From Alphaproteobacteria bacterium (GTDB lineage Bacteria; Pseudomonadota; Alphaproteobacteria; Rhodobacterales; Rhodobacteraceae): a DNA stretch of 64,000 nt. Shown piece after piece: positions 8,450 through 16,597 of this stretch (positions are counted from its first letter, which is position 1; each line of letters starts with the position of its first letter). The notes beneath the pieces are model-generated. The model had not been told where the DNA came from. It ran no database searches and saw nothing but the letters and a program-made list of their open reading frames with translations. A program made the position numbers and the translations under genes. The stretch is from positions 186,001-250,000 of the forward strand of contig JAUIFH010000005.1 of assembly GCA_030429495.1 (NCBI GenBank). The letters run 5' to 3'.

Positions 8450-9367
8450 TTGAGCCGGGCCGAGGAATCACAGCGCCGCGCCTCCGCCCGCAACGGCTGG
8501 CTGCTTTCCGCGCCCGCGCTTGTCCTGCTTGCGCTCGCGGCGTCGGGTCCACTCTTGATCGTCTTCGTCTACTCGTTCCTCGAAAAGGGGCAGTACGGCA
8601 ACGTCATCTGGGACTTCAGCTTGGACGGCTGGGTCGGCATCCTGTTTTCGCGCGACATCTTCGACGACACGCTCAAGCTTGCCGATGCGCATATGACGAT
8701 CTTCTGGCGTAGCGTGAAGCTGTCGCTTCTGACGACATTCATCACTTTCGCCCTCGGCTTCCCCACGGCATGGTTCATCGCCACACGACCCGCCACGCAA
8801 CGAGCGATGTGGCTGTTCCTCATCACCATCCCGTTCTGGACAAACCTCCTGATCCGAACCTTCGCGATCGGCGAGATCCTGAGAACCGAAGGGCTGATCA
8901 ACACGGTTCTGGTCAAACTCGGCATCATCAGCGCGCCGATCCAGATGCTTTACAACGATGGCGCCGTTCTTGTCGGGATGGCCTATGTCTATCTGCCGCT
9001 GATGGTGCTGCCGCTGTTCTCCGCCATTGAACGGTTCGACATGCGACTGCTGGAAGCGGGCTACGACCTTTACGCAAGCCGGATGCAGGTGCTGCGCCAC
9101 GTCATACTTCCGATCGTGAAGCCGGGCATCGTCGCGGGCTCCATCCTCGTCTTCGTCCCCTCCCTCGGGGCCTATGTCACGCCGCGCATCCTTGGCGGCG
9201 GGAAGAACATGATGATCGGCAACTTCATCGAACTGCAATTCGGCCAGGGTCGTAACTGGCCGCTCGGTGCGGCTTTGTCGATGACGCTTCTCGTCATCGT
9301 GACGGTGGCACTTCTCTTCTATGTGCGCGCAATCAACCGGGGCGGCACGGGGGGCGGCCATGGCTGA
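8450..9367 (+). CDS. Polyamine-type ABC transporter, permease (PotB-like)
   Basis: A 305-residue inner-membrane protein with about six hydrophobic segments and the binding-protein-dependent transport motif (EAGYDLYASRMQVLRHVILP, the EAA loop, about residues 200-219) that contacts the ATPase. It has a TTG start only five bases after the ATPase stop. An N-terminal cytosolic stretch of about 20 residues precedes the first helix (WLLSAPALVLLALAASGPLL). It overlaps the next permease gene by 8 bases. Confidence 0.9.
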   Translation: MSRAEESQRRASARNGWLLSAPALVLLALAASGPLLIVFVYSFLEKGQYGNVIWDFSLDGWVGILFSRDIFDDTLKLADAHMTIFWRSVKLSLLTTFITFALGFPTAWFIATRPATQRAMWLFLITIPFWTNLLIRTFAIGEILRTEGLINTVLVKLGIISAPIQMLYNDGAVLVGMAYVYLPLMVLPLFSAIERFDMRLLEAGYDLYASRMQVLRHVILPIVKPGIVAGSILVFVPSLGAYVTPRILGGGKNMMIGNFIELQFGQGRNWPLGAALSMTLLVIVTVALLFYVRAINRGGTGGGHG

Positions 9368-10163
9368 ACGCAGCTTCTCCGTCGCGCGGCTGCCCGGCTT
9401 CTCAACCATCGCGCTCGGCGTCTTCGTCTGCCTTTACCTGCCGATCGTGACGCTCGTCGTCTATTCGTTCAACGGCGGGCCGTCGATCGCGGTCTGGCAG
9501 GGCGTCTCGCTCCACTGGTACAGCGAGGCCTGGGGCAATCAGGCCGTGAAGGACGCAACGATCCGTTCGCTGATCATCGCGCTCTGCGCCAGTGCCATCG
9601 CGACGACACTCGCAACCCTCGCAGCACTCGGCACCACGCGGCGGGCCGGGTTCAAGGGACAGACCGTCATCTACGTGATGATCAACCAGCCGCTCATGGT
9701 GCCCGAGATCGTGACGGCCGTCGCGCTCCTGATCTTCTTCGCCTCGATCAAGGTCGCGACCGGCTATCAGGGGCTTGGCTACCTGATTGCGGCGCATTCG
9801 GCCTTCTGCATCCCCTTTGCTTATCTGCCGATCCGCGCCCGGCTTGAGGGAATGGACACCGTGCTGGAGACGGCCGCCGCCGACCTTTATGCGACACCCT
9901 GGCAGACGTTCCGGCACGTCACCCTACCGCTTCTCGCGCCCGGTATCGCGGCCGGCGCAATGCTGGCTTTCGTCATCAGCCTCGATGACGTGGTCATCAC
10001 CGAGTTTGTCAAATCCGGCGGGCAGGATACACTGCCGACCTACATGCTCGGCCAGTTGCGCCGGGCGATCACGCCCGAGGTAAACGCGATCTCTTCCGTT
10101 CTGCTCGGGCTGACCGTCGCACTGCTGACTGTGTTTTTTCTGCTCACCAAAAGAAGAAACTGA
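9360..10163 (+). CDS. Polyamine-type ABC transporter, permease (PotC-like)
   Basis: A 267-residue membrane protein starting MAERSFSVARLPG. The frame is open to 9321, but the ATG at 9360, overlapping the end of the first permease, gives the normal N-terminus. Six hydrophobic helices and the EAA loop ETAAADLYATPWQTFRHVTLP are visible; the LDDVVITEF segment is typical of PotC/PotI. It pairs with the preceding permease to form the channel. Confidence 0.9.
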   Translation: MAERSFSVARLPGFSTIALGVFVCLYLPIVTLVVYSFNGGPSIAVWQGVSLHWYSEAWGNQAVKDATIRSLIIALCASAIATTLATLAALGTTRRAGFKGQTVIYVMINQPLMVPEIVTAVALLIFFASIKVATGYQGLGYLIAAHSAFCIPFAYLPIRARLEGMDTVLETAAADLYATPWQTFRHVTLPLLAPGIAAGAMLAFVISLDDVVITEFVKSGGQDTLPTYMLGQLRRAITPEVNAISSVLLGLTVALLTVFFLLTKRRN

Positions 10164-10181
10164 TCAACCAGGGAGACTGCC

Positions 10182-11207
10182 ATGAAGAAGACGCTTGCCA
10201 CGATTGCCGCCCTGATGGCGACAACGGGACTTGCCCAGGCGCAGGAGGTTCTGAACCTCTTCAACTGGGGCAATTACACCAATCCTGACCTTCTCACGAA
10301 ATTCGAGGAAGAGACCGGCATCAAGGTCGTTGTGACCGATTACGACAGCAACGACGCGGCGCTTGCCAAGGTCGAGGCCGGCGGCCACGGCTTCGACCTT
10401 GTCGTGCCCTCGGCCAACTACGTTCCGATCTGGACCGAAAAGGGCCTGATCGCGGAACTCGACATGTCGAAGCTGGCCAACCACGGCAATATCGCGCCGG
10501 AATGGATGGATGTGCCCTGGGATCCGGGCCGCAAGTATTCGGTGCCGTGGCAGTGGGGTTCGACCGGCGTCGCGGTCAACACGAGCGTCTATTCGGGCGA
10601 TATCAATACCTCGGCCATCTTCCTTGACGTTCCGGAAGAACTGAAGGGCAAGATCAACGTCGTGCCCGAGATGAACGACGTCGTGAACCTCGCAATCTTC
10701 TACTACGGGGGCGAGCCCTGCACCGAGGATCTCGAAGTCCTGAAGAAGGTCCGCGACGGGCTTGTCGCCGCAAAGCCGAACTGGATTTCGATGGACTACG
10801 GCGCGACCGAGAAGCTGACCAACAACGACTGGGCGGCGAGTGTGAACTGGAACGGTTCGACGATGCGTGCGCGCCTCGCCAACCCGCCGGTCCAGTACGG
10901 CTACCCGAAAGAGGGCTATCCGCTCTGGATGGACTCCGTGGCTCTCCTGTCTGACGCCCAGAACGTCGAGAACGCCTACAAGTTCCTCGACTTCATCATG
11001 GTGCCGGAGAATGCCGCGCTGATCTCGGCTTTCGCGCGCTATGCGAACGGAATCGCCGGATCGGACGAATTCATGCCGAACGAGATGAAGGACGCGCCCG
11101 AAGTCGTCGTTCCGAGTGAGTTCAAGGAAGCGGGGCACTTCCTGCCGACCTGTTCGCCCAAGGCGACAGAGTACATCACTGCCATCTGGACTGAGCTTCA
11201 GAAGTAA
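10182..11207 (+). CDS. Polyamine-type periplasmic binding protein (PotD/PotF-like)
   Basis: A 341-residue extracellular solute-binding protein. The signal peptide is MKKTLATIAALMATTGLAQA, with cleavage before QEVLNLFNWGNY. The mature protein starts with the LNLFNWGNYTNPDLLTKFEEETGIKV segment typical of spermidine/putrescine-binding proteins, and has PWQWGSTGVAVN and an acidic ligand region. A good ribosome-binding site (cagggagactgcc) precedes the ATG. It would capture the ligand for the upstream permeases. Exact specificity (putrescine, spermidine or another amine) cannot be settled by eye. Confidence 0.92.
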   Translation: MKKTLATIAALMATTGLAQAQEVLNLFNWGNYTNPDLLTKFEEETGIKVVVTDYDSNDAALAKVEAGGHGFDLVVPSANYVPIWTEKGLIAELDMSKLANHGNIAPEWMDVPWDPGRKYSVPWQWGSTGVAVNTSVYSGDINTSAIFLDVPEELKGKINVVPEMNDVVNLAIFYYGGEPCTEDLEVLKKVRDGLVAAKPNWISMDYGATEKLTNNDWAASVNWNGSTMRARLANPPVQYGYPKEGYPLWMDSVALLSDAQNVENAYKFLDFIMVPENAALISAFARYANGIAGSDEFMPNEMKDAPEVVVPSEFKEAGHFLPTCSPKATEYITAIWTELQK

Positions 11208-11213
11208 CCCGAC

Positions 11214-11243
11214 CGGGGTGGCCTATCCGGGCCGCCCCGTTTC
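11214..11243 (+). terminator. Hairpin after the binding-protein gene
   Basis: CGGGGTGGCC (11214-11223) pairs with GGCCGCCCCG (11230-11239) with one G-U pair and a 6-base loop, followed by tttc. It may partly terminate transcription or protect the binding-protein mRNA end, leaving lower expression of the downstream amidohydrolase. Confidence 0.6.
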
Positions 11244-11258
11244 AGACCCGAGGGCCGA

Positions 11259-12917
11259 ATGCACGCCGACCTGATCGTTACCAATGCCCGTGTCCTGACC
11301 ATGGACACGGACAGCCCGAGGGCCGAAGCCGTCGCAGTTGCGGGTGATCGCATTCTTGCCGTCGGCAACCGCGCCGAGATCGAGGCACTTGCCGGGCCGG
11401 ATACGCGCGTGATCGACGCGGGCGGCCGCACTGTCCTTCCGGGCTTCGTCGAAAGCCACCTGCACCTCGTCCTTGGCGGCGCCGAGCTGTCGCATCTGCA
11501 ACTGGTGGGCCTTCACGGCTTCGACGCCTTGCGCGACGCGTTCCGCGCGTTCTCTGCCGCGCATCCGGACCGTCCGCTCCTGATGGCGCAGGGCGCGCAT
11601 TACGGGATCATTGACGGGCCGATGACGCGAGCCGCGCTTGATGCGATGTTGCCCGAGCGGCCGATCGCGATCATGGCGCATGACCATCATACCGTCTGGG
11701 CCAACACCCTCGCGCTGAGGGAGGCGGGAATCCTGCATGGCCTTGCCACGCCGCATGGCCACGAAGTGGTGATGGGCGACGACGGCATGGCCACGGGAGA
11801 GTTGCGCGAATTCGAGGCGTTCGGTCCCGTGATGGCGCTGGGCGGCGAGGCACGGATCAATCTCGGCATCGCGACGGGGGGCGAGCCGGAGCACTGGCCG
11901 GATGATGCCGAACGGGCCATCGACAAGGCAAAGGTGCTGCGCGGCCTCCAGCATTGCGCGGCCCATGGCATCACCTCGATGGTGAACATGGACGGCAACC
12001 GCTACACGCTCGCCATCCTGCGCGAGATGCAGGAGGAGGGGAACCTTCTGGCCCGGGTCAAGGTGCCGTTCCATTTCAAGCCGCACATGACGCTTGCCGA
12101 ACTGGACCGCGCGAGCGCGATGACCCGGGAATTCGACGACGGCTGGCTTAGCTCTGGCTTCGTCAAGCTGTTCATGGACGGTGTGATCGACAGCGGCACC
12201 GCCTTCATGCTGAACGACTACCCCGACACGCCGGGGCACCGATCGGAGCCGCTTTTCGCGCCGGAGCGGTTCAAGGAAATCGCGATCGAGATCGACCGGC
12301 GTGGACTTCAGATCGCGGTCCATGCCATCGGTGACGGCGCCGTCAGGACGACGATTGACGGCTACGAGGCGGCGCAGTTTGCCAACGGCCGGCGCGACAG
12401 CCGCCACCGCATCGAGCATATCGAACTGATCGACCCCGCCGACATTGCCCGGCTCGGCACGCTTGGCATCACGGCCAGCCTGCAACCCCCGCATCCGCCC
12501 GCGGCGATGGACTTCCCGATGCAGCCGACGATGGACAAGATCGGCCGGGCACGCTGGAAGGACGCCTATCTCTGCGCGACCCTTGCCCGTGCGGGCGCAC
12601 CGGTTGCCTTCGCGAGCGACTGGCCTGTCGCCGACGTCTCCGCCCTGCGCGGCATTCGGGCCGCACTGACACGCCCGGCCTATCCCGGGGCCGTCGATGA
12701 ACGCCTGGACCTGATGGATACGCTTCGCGCCTATACGGCAGGCGGGGCATGGGCCGCACACCGCGATCATGTCACGGGCACCCTGCGGCCCGGCCTCGCC
12801 GCCGATCTCGTCATGCTCGATTGCGACATCGAGGCCCGGCGGCCGGAGGAGATCGACGCCGGGGCGGTTCTGCTGACCGTGTGCGGTGGCCGGATCACGC
12901 ATGACGCGGTGGCCTGA
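11259..12917 (+). CDS. YtcJ-like metal-dependent amidohydrolase
   Basis: A 552-residue amidohydrolase-superfamily enzyme. The HxH metal motif is in GFVESHLHLVLGG (about residue 65-77), a later conserved HAIGDGA block lies near residue 352, RHRIEHIE near 383 and FASDWPVADVSAL near residue 453, the usual order in the YtcJ/Amidohydro_3 group. These are cytosolic hydrolases of amides or related C-N bonds. It lies 51 bp behind the transporter operon in the same direction, so it may hydrolyse the imported compound or a derivative. The substrate is unknown. Confidence 0.85.
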   Translation: MHADLIVTNARVLTMDTDSPRAEAVAVAGDRILAVGNRAEIEALAGPDTRVIDAGGRTVLPGFVESHLHLVLGGAELSHLQLVGLHGFDALRDAFRAFSAAHPDRPLLMAQGAHYGIIDGPMTRAALDAMLPERPIAIMAHDHHTVWANTLALREAGILHGLATPHGHEVVMGDDGMATGELREFEAFGPVMALGGEARINLGIATGGEPEHWPDDAERAIDKAKVLRGLQHCAAHGITSMVNMDGNRYTLAILREMQEEGNLLARVKVPFHFKPHMTLAELDRASAMTREFDDGWLSSGFVKLFMDGVIDSGTAFMLNDYPDTPGHRSEPLFAPERFKEIAIEIDRRGLQIAVHAIGDGAVRTTIDGYEAAQFANGRRDSRHRIEHIELIDPADIARLGTLGITASLQPPHPPAAMDFPMQPTMDKIGRARWKDAYLCATLARAGAPVAFASDWPVADVSALRGIRAALTRPAYPGAVDERLDLMDTLRAYTAGGAWAAHRDHVTGTLRPGLAADLVMLDCDIEARRPEEIDAGAVLLTVCGGRITHDAVA

Positions 12918-13395
12918 AGCCTGCCCGCATCCGAGTTGCGCTGACAGCACCCCGGAGCGGAGCGCGATCCGGGCCTGACATAAGGTAAGGGGTCCCTCGC
13001 GTCGCCGTCACGCCCCGTCTTCACGGGAGCGACCCTTTGTGCGCCGGGCATCTCCCTGCCAGGAAACTCTGTGTTTCCAGCTGCAAGACGGCCCTATTAG
13101 GCAGCTTCGCCATATTTCACACCGGCCAATCGTTAACGATTCAGCGTCAAAAAGCGCGTTATTCACAGTCCCGGCGGAAGCAATGGCAGGAAAGCCGGGC
13201 CGTCTGTTTCCGTGAAGTCGCCTTCAGGTTAATGAACCGGGACTTTTGACCCGCCAAGCCTGTATTCTAGGTCCAGAATTCGAGAGATTCCTGCCATTCG
13301 GCAGCCCGATTTGCCCGGCTTTCATGCCCCGAAGACCGCTTGAACCGAGATGGCAAGCGGGGATGGCAGAAACCGGACGAAGGCAAAGAAAGAAC
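12918..13395. other. Long intergenic region with a 14-bp palindrome
   Basis: About 480 bases without a supported gene between the amidohydrolase and the Hint protein (the Hint frame is open from 13246, but the first good start is 13396). It holds a small hairpin GGAAAC-tctgt-GTTTCC (13062-13078) and the perfect palindrome AATCGTTAACGATT (13128-13141) in an AT-richer patch, followed by TTGACC and TATTCT boxes with poor spacing. It probably contains the Hint gene promoter and an operator. Confidence 0.45.
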
Positions 13396-13917
13396 ATGCA
13401 AGAAGCGACAGGCATTGGTGGAGAACTGACAAACCGGGCACCGGCGGGTACGGCACTGCGACGCCCGCAGCGGACCACCTCCCCGGTGCTCTGGACCCTG
13501 CCCGGCTTTGCCGGAAGCGCGCGGGTGACGACATCCTTCGGCGACCTTCCGATCTACGCGCTGCGCGTCAACGACCCCCTGCGCACCGTCCAGGGGACGC
13601 TGGGCAAGGTCGTTCATGTCGACACGGTCAAGCTCGACGAAGGCTTTCTATCCGCCCATCCCGACGCCCTGCCGATCCGCATCCAGGCCGGGGCGCTCGG
13701 CGCCGGCCGGCCCGCCGTCGACCTGCTTGTCTCACCCCATCAAAGCGTGAATGTGAGTCCCGGCCAATTCCGCCAGGACTTTCACCTCGCGCGCGATCTG
13801 ACCGGCCGGCCCGGCGTGACGCGTCAGCCGCAGATGATGGTGACCTATCACTGCTTCCACTGCGCGACGCCCGCTGCCGTCATGGTCGAGGGCCTGTGCG
13901 TCTCGGTCAGCCCCTAA
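13396..13917 (+). CDS. Hint (hedgehog/intein) domain protein
   Basis: About 173 residues from the ATG at 13396. The segment SARVTTSFGDLPIYALRVND (about residues 35-54) and the later VDLLVSPHQSVNV resemble the Hint_2 family abundant in Rhodobacteraceae (a strand with T.xGxxPI, then LLVSPxH). Unlike complete Hint domains, no cysteine or serine nucleophile is visible at the domain start, so autoprocessing is doubtful. A cysteine pair YHCFHC near the C-terminus is notable. There is no signal peptide. It stands alone, with a long upstream region; function is unknown. The family assignment is moderate. Confidence 0.65.
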   Translation: MQEATGIGGELTNRAPAGTALRRPQRTTSPVLWTLPGFAGSARVTTSFGDLPIYALRVNDPLRTVQGTLGKVVHVDTVKLDEGFLSAHPDALPIRIQAGALGAGRPAVDLLVSPHQSVNVSPGQFRQDFHLARDLTGRPGVTRQPQMMVTYHCFHCATPAAVMVEGLCVSVSP

Positions 13918-13918
13918 A

Positions 13919-14053
13919 GCGTTTCGAGTTTGTGGCGAAAACAACATATCAGAATTCGAACAAAACACGGCGCTTCTGATTTCGGTAACACCAGAAACTA
14001 TCAGAATTCGAACGAAAGGGTTCGAAACCTGAATCAATGGAAACTCGAAACGC
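13919..14053. repeat. Palindromic intergenic repeat element, copy 1
   Basis: A 135-bp element bounded by perfect 13-bp terminal inverted repeats gcgtttcgagttt (13919-13931) and aaactcgaaacgc (14041-14053). Inside, tatcagaattcgaac occurs twice (13947-13961 and 13999-14013). It starts 2 bases after the Hint stop and ends 9 bases before the rlmE stop on the other strand, so it fills the space between convergent genes. A shorter copy lies at 55664-55750. It has no coding capacity; it could be a MITE-like or REP-like element and could act as a bidirectional transcription barrier. Confidence 0.8.
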
Positions 14054-14062
14054 CGCGGCGGT

Positions 14063-14794
14063 TCAAGGGCCGCCTTCGGGAACTCCTCTAAACCCGGTTG
14101 CAACCACGAACTTCTCGGAACTGTCCGCCCGGCTGGCCGGTGGCTTGACGTTGGCGACCTTCTCGAAGGCACGTTTCAGAAGCGCCTGAAGTTCGTTCTC
14201 CGCACCGCCGGCAAGGACCTTGGCGACGAAGGTGCCACCCTCCTCGAGCACGTCGAACGCAAAATAGGCCGCCGCCTCGCACAGCGCGACGATGCGCAGG
14301 TGGTCGGTCCCCTTGTGGCCCGAGGACGCGGCCGCCATGTCCGACATGACGACATCGGCCCGCCCGCCAAGCCAGCCCTTCACCTTCTCGTCGGCATCGT
14401 CAGCGAGAAAGTCGAGCTGGTGGATTTCGGCGCCGGCGATCGGCTCCACTTCCTGAAGGTCGACACCCAGAACCGTGCCCACCTTCTTGCCGGATTTCTG
14501 GCCAAGCGCATTGACCCGCTCGACCGCAACCTGGCACCAGCCGCCGGGTGCGCAGCCCAGATCGACGACGCGCGCGCCGGGCACGAGGAAGCGGAACTTG
14601 TCGTCAAGCTCGAGGATCTTGTAGGCCGCCCTGCCCCGGTAGCCTTCCTTCTTTGCGCGCTGGACATAAGGATCGTTCAACTGCCGCTCCAGCCACAGGG
14701 TCGAGGACAGCTTCCGCCCCTTCGCTGTCTTCACCCGGACGCGCAAGTCGCGCTGGCCGCGTCCCGATGTCCGACCCGATGGTGTCTTTGCCAT
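14063..14794 (-). CDS. rlmE: 23S rRNA (uridine-2'-O)-methyltransferase
   Basis: An RrmJ/FtsJ-family enzyme that methylates U2552 in the 23S rRNA A-loop using SAM. From the ATG at 14794 it is 243 residues; the longer frame to 14839 adds a non-conserved leader. Landmarks are the basic N-terminus, [16 protein letters not shown] with the first catalytic lysine, SAM motif [16 protein letters not shown], the catalytic aspartate in VVMSDMA, and KVLAGG with the second lysine. The basic N-terminal extension is usual in alphaproteobacteria. It lies 85 bp downstream of the ppx-type gene in the same direction. Confidence 0.93.
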   Translation of the reverse strand: MAKTPSGRTSGRGQRDLRVRVKTAKGRKLSSTLWLERQLNDPYVQRAKKEGYRGRAAYKILELDDKFRFLVPGARVVDLGCAPGGWCQVAVERVNALGQKSGKKVGTVLGVDLQEVEPIAGAEIHQLDFLADDADEKVKGWLGGRADVVMSDMAAASSGHKGTDHLRIVALCEAAAYFAFDVLEEGGTFVAKVLAGGAENELQALLKRAFEKVANVKPPASRADSSEKFVVATGFRGVPEGGP

Positions 14795-14878
14795 AGCCTC
14801 TGCGCCCGAAGGGCTCTCCGCATTTCCGATCCGGCTCACATACTCAATGCGCGGTCCGGCCGCAATCGCGGCGCCGGT

Positions 14879-15991
14879 TCAGAAGGGACCGTCCTCCAGC
14901 ACACCGTCCGCCGACATCTGTGCATAGAGCAGCCCTTCGCGCAGGCCCCTGTCTGCAACGGAAAGCCGGTCAGTGGGCCAGATCCGCATCAGCGCCTGAA
15001 GGATTGCCGCCCCCGACATGATGAGGGAATGCCTGTCCCGCCCGATCCTGGGATCGTTGCGGCGTCCTTCGGGCCCAAGATGGAGGTAATCGCGGATCAC
15101 GCGGTCGATCTGGTCCGAGGTCATGCGCAAGCCGTCAACCTTCGTCCTGTCGTAACGCCTCAGGCCGAGGTGACTCGCCGCAACCGTCGTGACCGTGCCT
15201 GACGTGCCGATGATCTGGAACCCTTCACGCGGCTGGCTCGCGTTGGAGGGCGTGAAGTCGGCGAGGTTTTCCTCGAAGAACCAGCTCATCAGCGCGAAGC
15301 GCGCGGCATCGTCCTCGACATCTGCGAACTGGTCCTTCAGCGTCGCGACACCAAGCGGGACGGAAATCCAGTCAACGACCTTGGCGGCCGGGAACGGACT
15401 TTCGGGCGGGTGGAAACCTGCATGAAGGCGCATGATCGCACGCGGACGTTCGGCGCGCGGTACGGCGGACAGGTCTATCCACACAAGTTCGGTGGAACCG
15501 CCGCCGATATCGACGACAAGAAGCTGTTCGGTCTTGGTCGACACAAGCGGCGCGCAGGAGACGACCGCAAGGCGCGCCTCTTCCTCCGGTTCGATGATAT
15601 CGAGCGGCAGGCCGGTCTCGCGCGTGACGAAGCGCAGGAATTCACCCGCATTCTTGGCACGCCGGCAGGCCTCGGTCGCGACCAGCCGCATCCGTTTCAC
15701 CTCGTGATGCTCGATCTTGCGGCGGCAGATTTGCAGGGCCTGAACCGCCCGCGCCATGGAGCCGCGCGAAAGCCGCCCCGAAGCCTCAAGCCCCTGCCCC
15801 AGCTGCACCGATTTAGAGAAACTGTCGACGACGTGAAACTGACTGCCCTTCGGTTGGGCAATCAGCATCCGGCAACTGTTGGTACCGAGATCCAGCGCCG
15901 CATATAGCTGCGCGGGGTCCGGTCTTGGGGTGCTCGGCGGCTCGACCGATCTCGGGAACGCGCCCGCACCTCCGGGACGCCTGGGCGCCAT
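14879..15991 (-). CDS. Ppx/GppA family phosphatase
   Basis: A 370-residue member of the ASKHA fold. The first phosphate loop ALDLGTNSCRMLIA (about residues 32-45) and the second LVVDIGGGSTELVW (about 160-173) are intact. The family comprises exopolyphosphatases and pppGpp phosphohydrolases that release phosphate from polyP or the guanosine pentaphosphate tail; at 370 residues this is the short, two-domain form without the C-terminal HD-like part of E. coli GppA, so the exact substrate is uncertain. The pairing with rlmE in one direction is common in Rhodobacteraceae. Confidence 0.88.
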   Translation of the reverse strand: MAPRRPGGAGAFPRSVEPPSTPRPDPAQLYAALDLGTNSCRMLIAQPKGSQFHVVDSFSKSVQLGQGLEASGRLSRGSMARAVQALQICRRKIEHHEVKRMRLVATEACRRAKNAGEFLRFVTRETGLPLDIIEPEEEARLAVVSCAPLVSTKTEQLLVVDIGGGSTELVWIDLSAVPRAERPRAIMRLHAGFHPPESPFPAAKVVDWISVPLGVATLKDQFADVEDDAARFALMSWFFEENLADFTPSNASQPREGFQIIGTSGTVTTVAASHLGLRRYDRTKVDGLRMTSDQIDRVIRDYLHLGPEGRRNDPRIGRDRHSLIMSGAAILQALMRIWPTDRLSVADRGLREGLLYAQMSADGVLEDGPF

Positions 15992-16273
15992 CGTTGCGCC
16001 CTCCGATTTGCTGTTGTCTCCAATCTAGTCGGCGCGGGCACATCGCGCAAGCGACGTGGTGCCTAGGCACCGACATTCCGGTGTATGACCCGCCGCCTCA
16101 TGTTCTTCATGAGAATTTTGGCGAACCGGTTGCGCGGCACGCGGGTGGCCGTGGCAACGGCGGCGCGCTATCCAATTGACGGCACGTCGCTCCGGCTCCG
16201 CACAATGTCGGGAACTGTCATCGTCCGCGCCGCGGCGGGGAGTATTGAGGGCGCCAATCGGAGAGGATTCGTC

Positions 16274-16570
16274 ATGGCGGAAGTGACCATCGTTTACTGG
16301 CGCGACATCCCGGCCCAGGTCATCGTGGGCAAGGGGCGGCGCGGTGTGAAAAAGCAGCTTCCCGAACGGTTTGAACAGGCCATCGACCGCTGCGCCATGA
16401 AGATCGGCGCGGCCGGAACGGACGCCTATCTGGCCGAGTGGCGCAAGGCCGCCCCGGTAACCGTCGAGGGCGAGGACGAGGACGTAGCCGCCTCGGAAGC
16501 CGCCCGGATCGACACCGAATACGACAAGGAGCGCATCAAGGCGCTGATCGACAACGATGGCTGGGCGTGA
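16274..16570 (+). CDS. Small 'virulence factor' family protein
   Basis: A 98-residue protein starting MAEVTIVYWRDIPAQVIVGK; the frame is open to 16085, but the ATG at 16274 is where the conserved sequence begins. The VYWRDIPAQV...RFQ/EQAIDRAAM pattern matches a small family named 'virulence factor' in databases. The name is historical and carries no mechanism. It sits 27 bp upstream of a MetF-like gene and a methyltetrahydrofolate methyltransferase-like gene; this trio recurs in Rhodobacteraceae and points to a role in corrinoid/folate methyl transfer. Confidence 0.75.
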   Translation: MAEVTIVYWRDIPAQVIVGKGRRGVKKQLPERFEQAIDRCAMKIGAAGTDAYLAEWRKAAPVTVEGEDEDVAASEAARIDTEYDKERIKALIDNDGWA

Positions 16571-16597
16571 CGCCTGTTTTTTGACCGGAGGGTTGCA

